Of a DNA stretch of 64,000 nt, positions 54,078 to 64,000 are shown one piece after another. The notes below the pieces were generated by a model. It was not told where the DNA came from and ran no database searches. It worked only from the letters and a program-made list of their open reading frames with translations. The first letter of the stretch is position 1; each line of letters begins with the position of its first letter. The position numbers were made by a program, and so were the translations under genes. Where the stretch lies: assembly GCA_000149265.1 (NCBI GenBank), contig CH003145.1, positions 781,333-845,332 on the forward strand, written 5' to 3'. The stretch comes from Ciona savignyi (Eukaryota; Chordata; Ascidiacea; Phlebobranchia; Cionidae).

Positions 54078-57000
54078 TCAAAGTGTGACTTGCTTCAACG
54101 ATTTCTTGTGACAATCTGGGCACACCCTAGTTTCCAATGTATCGTAGCTGGAAATACACCTGAAAAAAAGAATACACCTGTGAAATCCAGAAAAATACGG
54201 TCGTCATGTCTGTATATGTCGTCATGTCTGTATATGTCGTCATGCCTGTCTTCTTGGTCGAGACAACGTAGGAGAGGGAGTAAAATATGGGTAACCATTA
54301 GATCCACATTCGTATACAGTCGGTTTAAACAAGATAATTCAGTGCGTTGGGTATGTAAAGATGTTGCCTAGTTTGTTCATTCATCCACTGGATTCAAGAA
54401 AAATCTACCATTTGCAAGGGTAAAACTATCCAAGATAACGTTTCGTACTCCCTTTCGGCTGGCCGCCACACGCTGCCACAAAAGCGAAACGCCGAAACGA
54501 AAATTAAGTATTGTTTTTTTTGTGAAAAATTAGTGTAGAGCTAAGATACGGGGATTTCGTAAAAGTAATTAAAATCTATGTACTTGAGATGGAAAAAATG
54601 GGAACATGGCAACGCTTCGAGCTGTTCGTTCTTCTCGGCCATCGGTTCGCCGCATATTCCACAAAACAAATCCATTAACTCAAGCAAACGGTGGTACCGG
54701 AGAGTGCTTGACCTCGCTTCTTCTTGATTTGATAATCGTTGAAAGAGGAGCGCTAGCTCGCCGTGGATGCGCATACACGTCATCTGGGACAATAAAACTT
54801 GTTACTTGCTGAATGTTTACTCTAAGTGACTAGATAGAGTTATGCATATACACTATATTTTAAACTTTATGGGTTAGACCGCATATTAGGTAAGTGTAAG
54901 CACGGCAGTTAGTTTGATGTTTTCTCTGGACAGGAAATCGTCCATTCACGCAAGGCCATTACAAAATCTGCATTGTTTTAGTAGTTTTAAGTATTAAAAT
55001 AAAAAGAAGAACACCGTTCATCGAAGATTTCGATAATGCGACTGCGATATTTTAGCGATGGCCTATACTTTAATATGCCCTATGTTTTCACCCACGTGAT
55101 ATATATATGTCCGGCCCGGTGGTCTAGCGGTTAAGTGCGTCGCCTTTCAATCGAAAGGTTGTAGGTGCGAAACTGGTCGCTAGCTAGTCGGTTGTGTCCT
55201 TGGGCAAGGCACTTTACGGACATTGCCTGAACCCAGCGGATTAATGGGTTCTACCAAATTGAAGAACCGTGTCTATCATACACAACACAGTGCAATAGCT
55301 CCGGTAACCCGACGATGGGCGCGAGGTGATCTGACGATTGCCCGTGTGATAACCCCCTTGGTTTTTCCATTCACGGAGATAAACATGAATATCCTATCCT
55401 ATCCTATATGAGAACCCTATATGTCCTCTCCTATATAGTCCAACATACTCGTTTCGGCAGTCGACTAACCAAACAATGATGTGCGATTTATAAGTCTTAA
55501 CTAACCTTGTTTCCAATTAATTCTGCAATTTTATACCCAGAAAGATATTCCTGCAAAGCCTGTAATAAAAATTGGAGCAATTAACCTTTTGACCACTGTT
55601 ATATCAGAATTCTTGACAATATTATTGTTTTTTAACGGCACCTTTTGATAGTCCTTTGTTTGATGGTAGACTTTAGCTTTTCCGATTACGGACATCATGT
55701 ATCCGAATTGATTTCCACATTCTAACATCAGACCAGCTGCTGAGTTGTATCTTGGCAGAGATCGTGCTTCGTCTTTCCGCACTCGATGTATGTCAGCGAA
55801 ACAAAGCATAGCGTATGCTTGGCTACATCTGTCGCCGTTGGATATTGCCGCTTTCAGCGCTTCCTGTACGGAGGTTGTATAAAGATTGGTTGTCGTGTAT
55901 GAGGCATTTCACTATACGGATTAGTGGGTTCTACCAAATTGAAGGAACGTGTCCATCATACCCAACAAGCTTCGAAAACCCGACGGTGGGCGCGATTGCC
56001 GGTGTGTTAAGCCTCTTGGTTTTCCCATTCACGGGGTCAAACATGAATATCCTATGCTTTCCTATTATGACAAACTTTTTACCTCGGCAACCACCATTGC
56101 TTCTTCGATCTTTCCAACCTTCCTGTATGCCTCCGCTAAATTGAGTTGGGTGATAGATTTGGTGCGAACAAGCCATGTAGATCCGTGTTGTGTCAATATC
56201 TCGCACGATTTGACAGCAAAAAAGTTTCCCTGTAAATAACTTTGAAGCTATCTTTAAAAAAATTAAAATTATCATCTCAGTTTTTTTTATCAATATTTTA
56301 CCTCAAAGACATCATGAGTTTTGTTTATTCTATTTGAAAATATAACTAAAAACTGTTCGTGTGGTTTACCTTCTCATAATCTTTTAGTTGTATATATAGT
56401 GATGACATCGTGCCACAAGCGAGGCACTCTAACTGTTTATCGTCTTGGTCATTAGCAACACTAAGTGACCGTTCTAGATCTTCCAACGTTTGCTTAAAGT
56501 TACTCAATCCCAAGTTTGCATTGGCCTTGTACAAGTATGCGTGTCCACTTAGTTTAAGTCCATCAGTGTATACGCGACGTATTGTAGAGACCAAACTAAG
56601 ACATTTTGAAGAGTACTTTTCACAACTCTTGTACTGTGACTTGATAAGATTAACTCTGTGAAAATGTTAAAATATCTTTAGTATATACTTAGCATTGCCA
56701 GATTATAAAAAAATCTTAGGTACTGACCTCTTTAATTAGTCCATTATTAGATTATAGTTATAGTTTCATTTGAAATTAGATTATAGGATATGATAGGATA
56801 GGATATTCATGTTTATCCCCGTAAATGTGAAAACCAAGGGGGTTAACACACGGGCAATCGTTAGATCACCTCGCGCCCACCGTCGGGTAACCGGAGCTAT
56901 TGTACTTTGTTGTATATGATAGACACAGGGGGTCTAGATATGCAAAAATCAAAATTTTGGATGATAAATCCCTAGGAATTCCCCTGGGACGTTAAAACCT

Positions 57001-60000
57001 AAATGAGTATTTTTTCTAAAAATTTAGCGTTTTGAGGCCAACGCTTGAACAACTGCTAATTATGAGTTCCCTTATTTGGGTAAAACGCGTTATCCAATCA
57101 GATTAAAACTTTCAGGAATCCTGACTGACATGCCCATAGCTTGCCTTTACTTTATTTTTTCCCGCTTTCTCAAAAAATAGACCATTTTTTTAGGATTTTT
57201 CAGGATTTTTGGCATTGTTGTCGATATCTCCGGATTAAAAAGAAATAATTACTTTAAATTTCTTGAGAATTATGCGGGGTTCATGACAATTTAAATCATC
57301 GCAATTATCCAAGAATCTGCGAAAAGGTGACGTCATTCTTCAGGAAAACCGCAGCTATGAGGGTTCTGCTCTGACGTCACAAACTATTTATGAATTGCGT
57401 GCGAGGGACGTTCTGCAGAGCATATTATGACGTCAATGAACTTGCAATTTAGTTCTGACCGCGCCTGAGGTGCAGGTAAATGCTCGGACGTCACATAATG
57501 GTCAGTTTAGTTCTGACCTCGTCGGGGGCAGGTTACGCCCGCAATCTATTTTGATGGGCTATCTCTTGGTCGAAGAATGTGGAGTTTCACACGCGATTGA
57601 TTATATTCAATACTGAAAGATTACGATAAACTTTCTCTGCCGTGATGCTGAATTGGGGTATATAAACCAAGACATTAGGCGTTAATGAGGAACGAGAAGG
57701 GACCGAGAGAGGAAGAACGAAGTGAGTCCTGAGAAGAAATGCAGCAACATGCTTCGGTTGGTACTGGCTCAAAGTTCCCGTTCTACGTGGCTTCTTAGCG
57801 AAGTTAAAGTCACAAAAAGAACAAGATAAAAGTCGCATCTCCCTGTTCAATGAGGAACTGGTTGACAAGCCGCAAGAACTAAGGAAAGCGAACTGTCTAT
57901 TATCCGCATCGCGTTAGTATTTCGACGCGATTCGCAGCGAAGTGTTTATGAGTAAAGTGAATTGAATTATTTGTGTATTTTATTGACAACGTTTTGGCAA
58001 TAACTAAACTAACGCTCAAACCAGCGCGGACTCGATTTTGGAGTCGGATCGGAGTCAACATATTTGAGCTACTCGCGCAGTACTAGCGCGTGTTTTTTTC
58101 AATATCGACAAACGTTGCAACTACAGATGTTGTATCTTTTCAATATTGTCGAACGTTGCAAATGACAATACAAATACATAACTTGAATATAAAGTACCCA
58201 GTGTACTTCGGGATATTCACCAAAATAAAATAGGCCTAGCCAATAATAAATACAAAATAGCCTAGACAAATGGTACATAACATGACTGAGACAAAGTAAA
58301 ATAATACAATTTATTCTGGAAAATATCATATACATTTATACATCAATATAATGTACCGTTGTTTAGGACACATATATATAAACAGTCAAAACCAACAAAA
58401 ATCGTAATAGCATTTATGATTAAACTTTTGTCTAGTATAATTTTAACAGATAAAATATTGTAAGCACCACGTTCTTAACTTATACAGTTTTTCAACAAAT
58501 CCCCAGCAACACATCCACACTTAAATAAGTAATCCACTTAAACCTAATTTTTTGTACCACTTCTAAAAATATTCCTTTCTATTTAATATTAAATTTTAAA
58601 CGATCTCCGGCGAAAAAAATACTTAAGCCATACGTTTGTTTAAAAATACTCACAAAATTTGGGACATTTTCCTCAGTAACCAAAAAATGAATTACCTTTT
58701 TTAATATCTTTGGAAAATAATAGCATATATACAATTATTGGACTAATAGCATATAAGCAATTATTTTTTTTGATTTCTTGTGTGTTAAAACAACATCACT
58801 TGATGGACTAAAGTTTTTCCAAATCTCACTTAAATTGAAATATTCTGTCTAGCGCCTTGCTCGAAAGAATCTAAATTTTAGGAAAAACTAGATTTTGTTT
58901 TTTTTGGCGTATTGCCCCAGGATTATAACCCAAATGCAGGGTAAACATATTTCGATCAAGTTGTCTAACAATTCGTAATGTTTTAATCCAATTCTCCTTC
59001 TAGGCGATTTTCGGCGACGTTGTATGCCTCTCACAATCATGATTCAAGGACAAATTTTACTTTCTTGGGATATTTTACCCTTTCTTAATTACTAGTATTT
59101 AAAACAACACGGGTTAACGGACTGACGCCACCAACTATGTTTAAAAATGCAGCATCCGGTTAAGCGCCAAGCCCGAATAAACCTAAGATTCTCCAGTTTG
59201 GTTTTTAACAACCCACAGGAATATTCCTGGTTTATTACTCAAATTGTTGGTTTCTGGATATCTAGCTACGTTTATAATTATTAAAGCTACCTTTATAATC
59301 ATCCATGCTCCGTTAAGGATAAGTGTAAGTTTTGGGTTTAAGATTATTGTTGGAAGTAATAAAGAAAACTTATTAATTAAAGAAAACTTATTAGTGTTAG
59401 CCTTAAAGTGCTACTCAATGGCCAAGTAATATTTTAAAAAAGTAAACAAATGTTTCAACAAACTTTGCCAAATTCAAGTAGGAATCCGCTAGAAGAATCG
59501 CTGCGTTGACATCAACACCTTGCGGAAATTCATTTGTATCCTCCAGTTCATGTGCCAACTCAACTTGACGTAAGGCAAATGCTAAAACAATACGGTGTTT
59601 CCCCCAGTTTTCAAGTACACGAATTGCCCAGCCAAAGGCTCTCCATCGTTCAAGCGAACACCGAAATCTCTTGTTCATTGTGTGTTCCCAACGATTTAAT
59701 ATATCTGTGATGCCCAAGTAATAAATAGCCTTATCCAACATTAGTTATTTATATATTAACATGATTACATACTAGTCTTATTTTTATTCTTTAGATTATA
59801 TATGGTTGTGTTCGTTTAATGTTTTGTCACATAATGGTATGCAGGTCATGAATAAGGCTTTTAGATGCCCTATCTTTGGTATGTCTTTCCTATTCGAACT
59901 TAAAAAACGCAATAATAAATAAAATGGAATTCACCACACAAATAATCTTTTAAAGAGAACTCGTTACTGTCTGTGCATCACGAGCAACGTCTCAATCATA

Positions 60001-60656
60001 ATAACTATATCGCGGGGAAGAATTATCAGACGGTAACCGTGTATAAACGTAATTTCCCCTCTCTCCAAAATAGAAATGAACAAATGACACATTCACACAA
60101 CTCTACCTACTTAAGGTAAACTAATGAATGAAAATGGTTATGTTAATATGATTCCAATGTTATAAGTAGGCATGTTCTATATAGTTGATCATTGTCCTAT
60201 AACTAGTGAGGAAATTCATGTTTCATCCTCTAAAGTCTAAATGGTAAAACGCGGACGTATATAAAAAAGACAAATTACCTCGCGAATAACTGATATTAGT
60301 GGCCAGCGGACATCGGCCACACCCAATGCATTAGTAAGGTTAAATTTAACATTTTTGTCTTGGATAGGGGGAGGGAACATGAGTTTTGTAAAAAATAATA
60401 CACTTAAATGTACAAGTGCATATTTTGGTTATGGTCTAAACCGGCAATGATTGCAGCAGACTGTATTAGTGTGTTCTTTAAAATGATCATAAAGACGGGA
60501 ATTATTAACGCATATAAAAAACATATTACCCCTTTCTTCCGGTTTCTCTGTAAGTTCTTTTAATAAATTTTCCATTTTAGTAAAAGTTTCGTCAGCATAA
60601 TAACTGTCATAAGATATACTTAACATTCCACCGTTTTTCGACTTCATTTGTCCCAT
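54078..60656 (-). CDS. RAPSN: Rapsyn-like receptor-clustering protein
   Basis: Peripheral membrane scaffold which in vertebrates clusters nicotinic acetylcholine receptors at the neuromuscular junction. Eight minus-strand exons in matched phases: 60656-60530 (ATG), 59704-59464, 56655-56370, 56229-56083, 55863-55642, 55559-55506, 54783-54584 and 54159-54078 with the stop, predicting 452 residues (vertebrate 412). The N-terminus starts MGQ, like vertebrate rapsyn, with Gly2 available for myristoylation. TPR helices follow: ALRQVELAHELEDT, DSYLNLAK, a DYEK junction, ILTQHGSTWLVRTKS, SNGDRCSQAYAMLCFADIHR, PRYNSAAGLMLECGN. The C-terminal RING-H2 is intact: CGICGEP, LPCSHFFHLKC (split by the last intron) and CPDC, then a short basic tail. 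The order and spacing match rapsyn well; the N-terminal 60 residues are the most diverged. Function in this animal is inferred. Confidence 0.93.
54190..54253. repeat. 18-bp tandem repeat in the last rapsyn intron
   Basis: Three units of GTCGTCATGTCTGTATAT-type sequence in direct tandem, the last one diverged (GTCGTCATGCCTGTCTTC). A short microsatellite-like array about 30 bp from the acceptor of the final exon. Confidence 0.75.
55108..55414 (+). mobile_element. SINE, plus orientation, near full length, young looking
   Basis: TCCGGCCCGGTGGTCTAGCG head, TCGAAAGGTTGTAGGTGCGA, TGTGTCCTTGGGCAAGGCAC, CGGATTAATGGGTTCTACCA, TAACCCGACGATGGGCGCGA, tail ATCCTATCCTATCCTAT. The least diverged copy in the window. 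It lies in the rapsyn intron between 54784 and 55505. Confidence 0.85.
55915..56066 (+). mobile_element. 5'-truncated SINE in rapsyn intron
   Basis: Contains only the 3' half: GGATTAGTGGGTTCTACCAA, TTGAAGGAACGTGTCCATCA, CCCGACGGTGGGCGCGATTG, CTCTTGGTTTTCCCATTCAC and ATATCCTATGC. It lies between two rapsyn coding exons. Confidence 0.7.
56780..56930 (-). mobile_element. SINE tail fragment, minus orientation
   Basis: ATAGGATATGATAGGATAGG pentamer tail, AACCAAGGGGGTTAACACAC, CACCTCGCGCCCACCGTCGG, then it stops at TATGATAGACACA where other copies continue. It abuts the dispersed repeat that follows at 56931, which may have inserted here. Confidence 0.7.
56931..57420. repeat. Dispersed repeat unit next to the SINE fragment
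   Basis: Begins GGGGTCTAGATATGCAAAAA and AAATCAAAATTTTGGATGAT, matching 63721-63790 closely. Later GACAATTTAAATCATCGCAA, TTATCCAAGAATCTGCG and GTGACGTCATTCTTCAG recur near 62605-62670. The unit is the same family as 42815-44030. Several TGACGTCA palindromes occur (57329-57440). Confidence 0.6.
57421..59463. other. Rapsyn intron 2, mostly unrecognised
   Basis: A less AT-rich stretch at 57540-57960 has an open minus-strand frame (57587-57868) without recognisable family. From about 58850 to 59100 decayed units of the dispersed repeat continue. Near 59280-59400 TTTATAATTATTAAAGC and GAAAACTTATTA are locally duplicated. Confidence 0.35.
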
Positions 60657-61659
60657 GTTGTGGGGAAACTTCTTAATTTGTACATATAATATCATTAGAG
60701 TGATAGAAACATAATTTGGTAATCCTGGCTGTCACCTAGAACTTGAACTTATATTATGCATACGTTTGCTTACTAAGGGTAGAGAACATTTCACCGACTA
60801 ATATAATGTGTTTCAACCTCTGAGTAGACGATCTAATATACTGCTACTTTATAACAAACTGTGCGAATCAACAATTAATTTAGTCATCCCACTCGTATAA
60901 ACTATTTCTAGAGGGTAGATAAAGACAGACCTCTAAAATGACGTACGCTAAAGCTGTCAGCACCACTTACAAACGCTATCTTCAAAGAAGTTCTGCCAGC
61001 TGCTGTATCAAATTGTCTTAATGGCCTATCTTTAAAGCTTAGATATGTGAGATCGGTTATAAGAAATTGCCTGCTAAATTGTGAAACTTGTTAAACTGCA
61101 GTACAGCAGTCAGGGAGCTGATAAGACGACTGGTCAGACTCCCGTGGGAACACTCATAAAAGAAAGAATAAATTAACGCGTCATAACTTATGGCAACAGC
61201 GGGTAGTGGAATCGTTTTACTTGTTTAAGCTTTTTTAACCTTTCGTGAGCACGTGGTAACTTAAAATAAGAGTGTATATTCCTTAAGGTGTAATACGGTA
61301 TAAATTTCGCACATGAGTTATTGGGGGATACAATGAGAAATTGTGGCGAGAAACCACAACACTGTAAAATGTCGATATGATGTTTAAAAGGTTAATCCAA
61401 ATGCCATTTCCAAAGAAAATGCCAATTTAATTTACATTCTTTCGCTTTGTTTAAAGGCAACGCACCAACCCACATACCTATTCGATGTAGCCTTCTAAGA
61501 ACAATTATCGTGATATTTTATTATTGATTTTTTTCAAAAGGACTTTAGGGCAAACTACTTTTTAAAGTAGTAGTTTCGGTTGCGTACATCAGTTTGTTTA
61601 TAGAGCGGTGGAGCAGTTGCTCATTATTGTTTTCCTTAGGATTTCCGATGGGAACTCAT
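60657..61659. other. Upstream flank of the rapsyn-like gene
   Basis: Expected promoter and 5' UTR. No core promoter element could be assigned. A tiny SINE-head-like remnant (GGCAACGCACCAACCCAC) is near 61456. Confidence 0.35.
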
Positions 61660-62700
61660 ATTTGATTTTCCTTTTTTTCTGCGCTATGCTTGTAACAGGC
61701 ATGTCATGTCGCTAGATTATTAACAAAAATGGGGTTATCCAAAGAGGTTACAACCCATAGGAAACCTAACTGACATGGAATATATAATATGGAAGAAAGT
61801 GTCCAATCGAGTTAAATGTTCTGATGGTGTTAGGTGTTATGGTTTGGATGTACAGTAGCAAATTCTGGGTAAACTGCGACAGGACAATTCCCTAGTGACC
61901 TAATTATATAAACAAGATTGCCGTTTTGCGAATATTCGGTAATAGTTAATATTTCGAAACTGGTGAGGATTATCCACTTAAAAATTATAAGGAAAGTTGA
62001 ACTGAGAAAGTGACAAGATGGATGTAAAGTTTAAATTGGTAAATCGGGAACCTGCTTTCAGAAACTATCGTTATAGTCTTTATTTCAGATATACCAAGTT
62101 TTTGCATGCAAAAAATATATCGTACACACAACATGGTTTTTAAAAATAGTGGTGGATAACGTGGTTGACACTCTCTAGTTTATAATCAGATTTGATGGAA
62201 TGTTAGTGCGATTGTCAACGATGTACTTTGGTTATTAAATCATGAAGAGATATGCCATGTCGCCCCGACATATTCAAGAATGGGTTGTCACATTAGGTTG
62301 AAACTTCCAGAATCGTTAGATAACATGATCTAGTTATGTAGAAACAAAAGTTTTGTGTAATAAGCCCAAAGGAATTACCTGGGGCCGAAAAAAACTAAAT
62401 CGGGCCGTTTTGAGCTATTTTATCATAGCGCTTAACCAGATGCTTTAATTCAGATCATATATATTTGAATTCAGATTGATCAATATAGTTTAAAATAGAA
62501 GAAAGTAAAAAGTTTATCTGGGATAATACCCTGAAATTTAAGTTTTGTCCCTGCATCATTTGTTTTCTTCATGTTATGTCGCTCCAAAATCTACAAAATA
62601 ATTCAGGGTTTGACAATTTAAATCATCGCAATTATCTAAGAATCCGCGATAACGTGACGTCATTCTTCAGCAAAACCGTAAATCATTCTTGAACGCCTCA
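61660..62700. repeat. Dispersed repeat units, diverged
   Basis: Units opening AACAGGCATGTCATGTCGC (61696) and GATATGCCATGTCGCCCCGA (62249), each followed by GGTTGAAACT- and TTAGATAACATG-like blocks and by ATTACCTGGGG. GTGGTTGACACTCTCTA (62161) also occurs at 51130 in SYT7 intron 6, showing that intron holds the family too. Ends in the GACAATTTAAATCATCGCAA block shared with 57285. Confidence 0.55.
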
Positions 62701-63226
62701 AGCTATGAGGCAAATTATGAATCTGCGGTTGGTCAGCTGATTATGACGTATTCGTCAAAAATGAAGAATGTGCAGCTGGTCAGCTGATTATTACGAGTTA
62801 TTCAAGTCCCAAAGCGTGGCCATGTGCAATTACCTCAAGTGCGTTGTCGAGAGCTTGAATTGGAGAGATGGAGCAGTTATACTCTAAAAAATAATCATTT
62901 TAGTCACCCCTTTTTCACTAAAACTTTCACTTTCTCACTCAAAACTATCGAAAGTTTGAGCCTTTATCTTTTTCTGTTGCCACCGATGAACACCAAAAGA
63001 AGCACCAATGAAACTTGTGCCATAGTGACTTTTAAAGGGGTTAGTTTCCTTTTTAATACACATGCTAGTACTATAGGATATACTGATAGGATTACGTGTA
63101 TCCCTTGAGATGACATAATAACAATAACAGTCATCAGGGTGTATACTGTGTCAGAATGGTGGACAGGTAACGAACCTCGAACCTGCCTGGTATGACTGCT
63201 GCTAATCTCAAGGCAATCTAGCTGGA

Positions 63227-63643
63227 TTGTACTCACTGTTTTTATATTCGCCCAAGGCTGGCTGTGATGTTTTGGACTTGGCTGGGATGAAGCCAGAAGG
63301 TCTGGTCCAACCTTTTCTGCTTGCTCTGGGCAACGAACAAAGGCCGGATCACTTTTATCTTATCCTGGATAACACACCAGTACCGGTTGGAAACGAATTT
63401 CTTGTCGCCTTTTACAGGCTTTTTGTATCGTTCTGGGTTTTCGGAGTAAAGTACTATGCAAGGCTTACATTTTTCAACTTTTGGGAGGCATTGCTGCTCA
63501 CACCAAACCTTACTGTTCGGTCCGTATGCTTTTTGCAAAGCTGGACAAAATCACAATGGAGTAATTATGGGTCCCAATTGAAAAATTGGGACACATATTG
63601 TTTTTGTCCGTTTTTTTTTTCTTTTTTTTCGTCAAAGGTTTGA
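63227..63643 (+). CDS. Coding-like fragment of unknown family
   Basis: A plus-strand open frame of 138 codons whose first two thirds look like real protein: CDVLDLAGMKPEGLVQPFLL, ALGNEQRPDHFYLILDNTPV, GNEFLVAFYRLFVSFWVFGV. The last third (after about 63540) becomes low complexity and runs into poly-T. It has no obvious start context, and an open frame on the opposite strand overlaps it. It could be an exon of a gene extending leftward, or a fragment of a mobile element or retrocopy embedded in the repeat block. The family was not recognised. Confidence 0.35.
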   Translation: MYSLFLYSPKAGCDVLDLAGMKPEGLVQPFLLALGNEQRPDHFYLILDNTPVPVGNEFLVAFYRLFVSFWVFGVKYYARLTFFNFWEALLLTPNLTVRSVCFLQSWTKSQWSNYGSQLKNWDTYCFCPFFFSFFSSKV

Positions 63644-64000
63644 CAGGCATGGCATGTCGCCCCGATATCTACCAGAAGAAATAATGGAATCGTAATGAAA
63701 CTTAGCCATTTGTTAGACAACATGGTCTAGATATGCAGAAACCAAAATTTTGGGTGATAAATCAAGGGGAATTCCCCTGGGAGGTTAAAAACCAAAACGG
63801 TATTTTTAGGAATTTAGGTTTTTCTGCCATATCGCTTAAGCGGCTTCTCCAATCCGATTCAGATTTGGTGGGATGTAAGTGCATTTGGCACTTATTTAAC
63901 ACTTGGAAAAAAAATTTACCTAGGGAATACCCTAAAAATAAGATTTTGTTCTCAAATCATGGTTGTGACAGGCATACGAAGTCGCCCCGACATCTACCAA
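63640..64000. repeat. Dispersed repeat, two tandem unit starts
   Basis: TTTGACAGGCATGGCATGTC at 63641 and TGTGACAGGCATACGAAGTC at 63965 open two successive units about 325 bp apart. Between them lie ATGGTCTAGATATGCAGAAA, CCAAAATTTTGGGTGATAAA and GGGGAATTCCCCTGGGAGG. These are the best preserved units in the window; the array runs off the right edge. Confidence 0.6.

Noticed and set aside
53785..54123. Minus-strand open frame of 112 codons after the rapsyn RING
   Set aside because: The correct frame at its upstream end is the rapsyn C-terminus, which stops at 54078. The long frame is out of phase and lies mainly in the 3' UTR.

Overview
The window looks like a stretch of an AT-rich, compact invertebrate chordate genome. 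The best guess is an ascidian tunicate such as Ciona: intron-rich single-copy orthologues of vertebrate genes sit a few kilobases apart, and one tRNA-like SINE family with a (CCTAT)n tail is scattered through introns and spacers. The species assignment is inference. No bacterial, organellar, CRISPR or viral coding system was seen. Gene models below were built by hand from splice signals (GT/GC...AG), phase matching and similarity to remembered family features; no search was run.

Layout. 563-2403 (-): MRPL28, mitochondrial large-subunit protein bL28m, last exon not found. 2404-10033: gene-poor spacer with a foldback element, several MITEs and two SINEs, one of them split by a MITE. 10034-16822 (+): STK33-type serine/threonine kinase in 12 exons. 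17510-24971 (-): EBAG9/RCAS1 in 6 exons, convergent with STK33; its first intron carries a hAT-type MITE with a perfect 8-bp target duplication. 24972-28117: SINE-rich spacer. 28118-31802: an almost complete PIF/Harbinger transposon with TAA target duplications and terminal inverted repeats. It holds a DDE transposase gene (+), frameshifted, and an oppositely oriented MADF/BESS-like gene (-), probably also damaged.

32174-32398: Mutator-like MITE with a 9-bp target duplication. 32477-33821 (+): CAMKMT, calmodulin-lysine N-methyltransferase, 2 exons. 33900-34473 (-): 3' coding exon of a PLPP6-type PAP2 phosphatase, tail to tail with CAMKMT. 35456-35809: orphan coding-like exon. 36290-36868: one SINE inserted into another. 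37639-39948 (+): tetratricopeptide-repeat gene whose third exon has an in-frame stop. 41279-53350 (+): synaptotagmin-7-like gene, 10 coding exons, with one GC-AG intron. 54078-60656 (-): rapsyn-like gene, 8 exons, convergent with the synaptotagmin. 60657-64000: old dispersed repeats and one degenerate coding-like fragment.

The genes do not form a pathway or operon. Two are plausibly neuronal or secretory (SYT7 in calcium-triggered exocytosis, rapsyn in receptor clustering), EBAG9 is a Golgi/secretion factor, and CAMKMT acts on calmodulin. Their adjacency is most simply ordinary gene order. The richest unexplained content is mobile DNA: nested insertions that allow relative dating, MITEs sharing an internal module but not their ends, and a diverged dispersed repeat in the right half.
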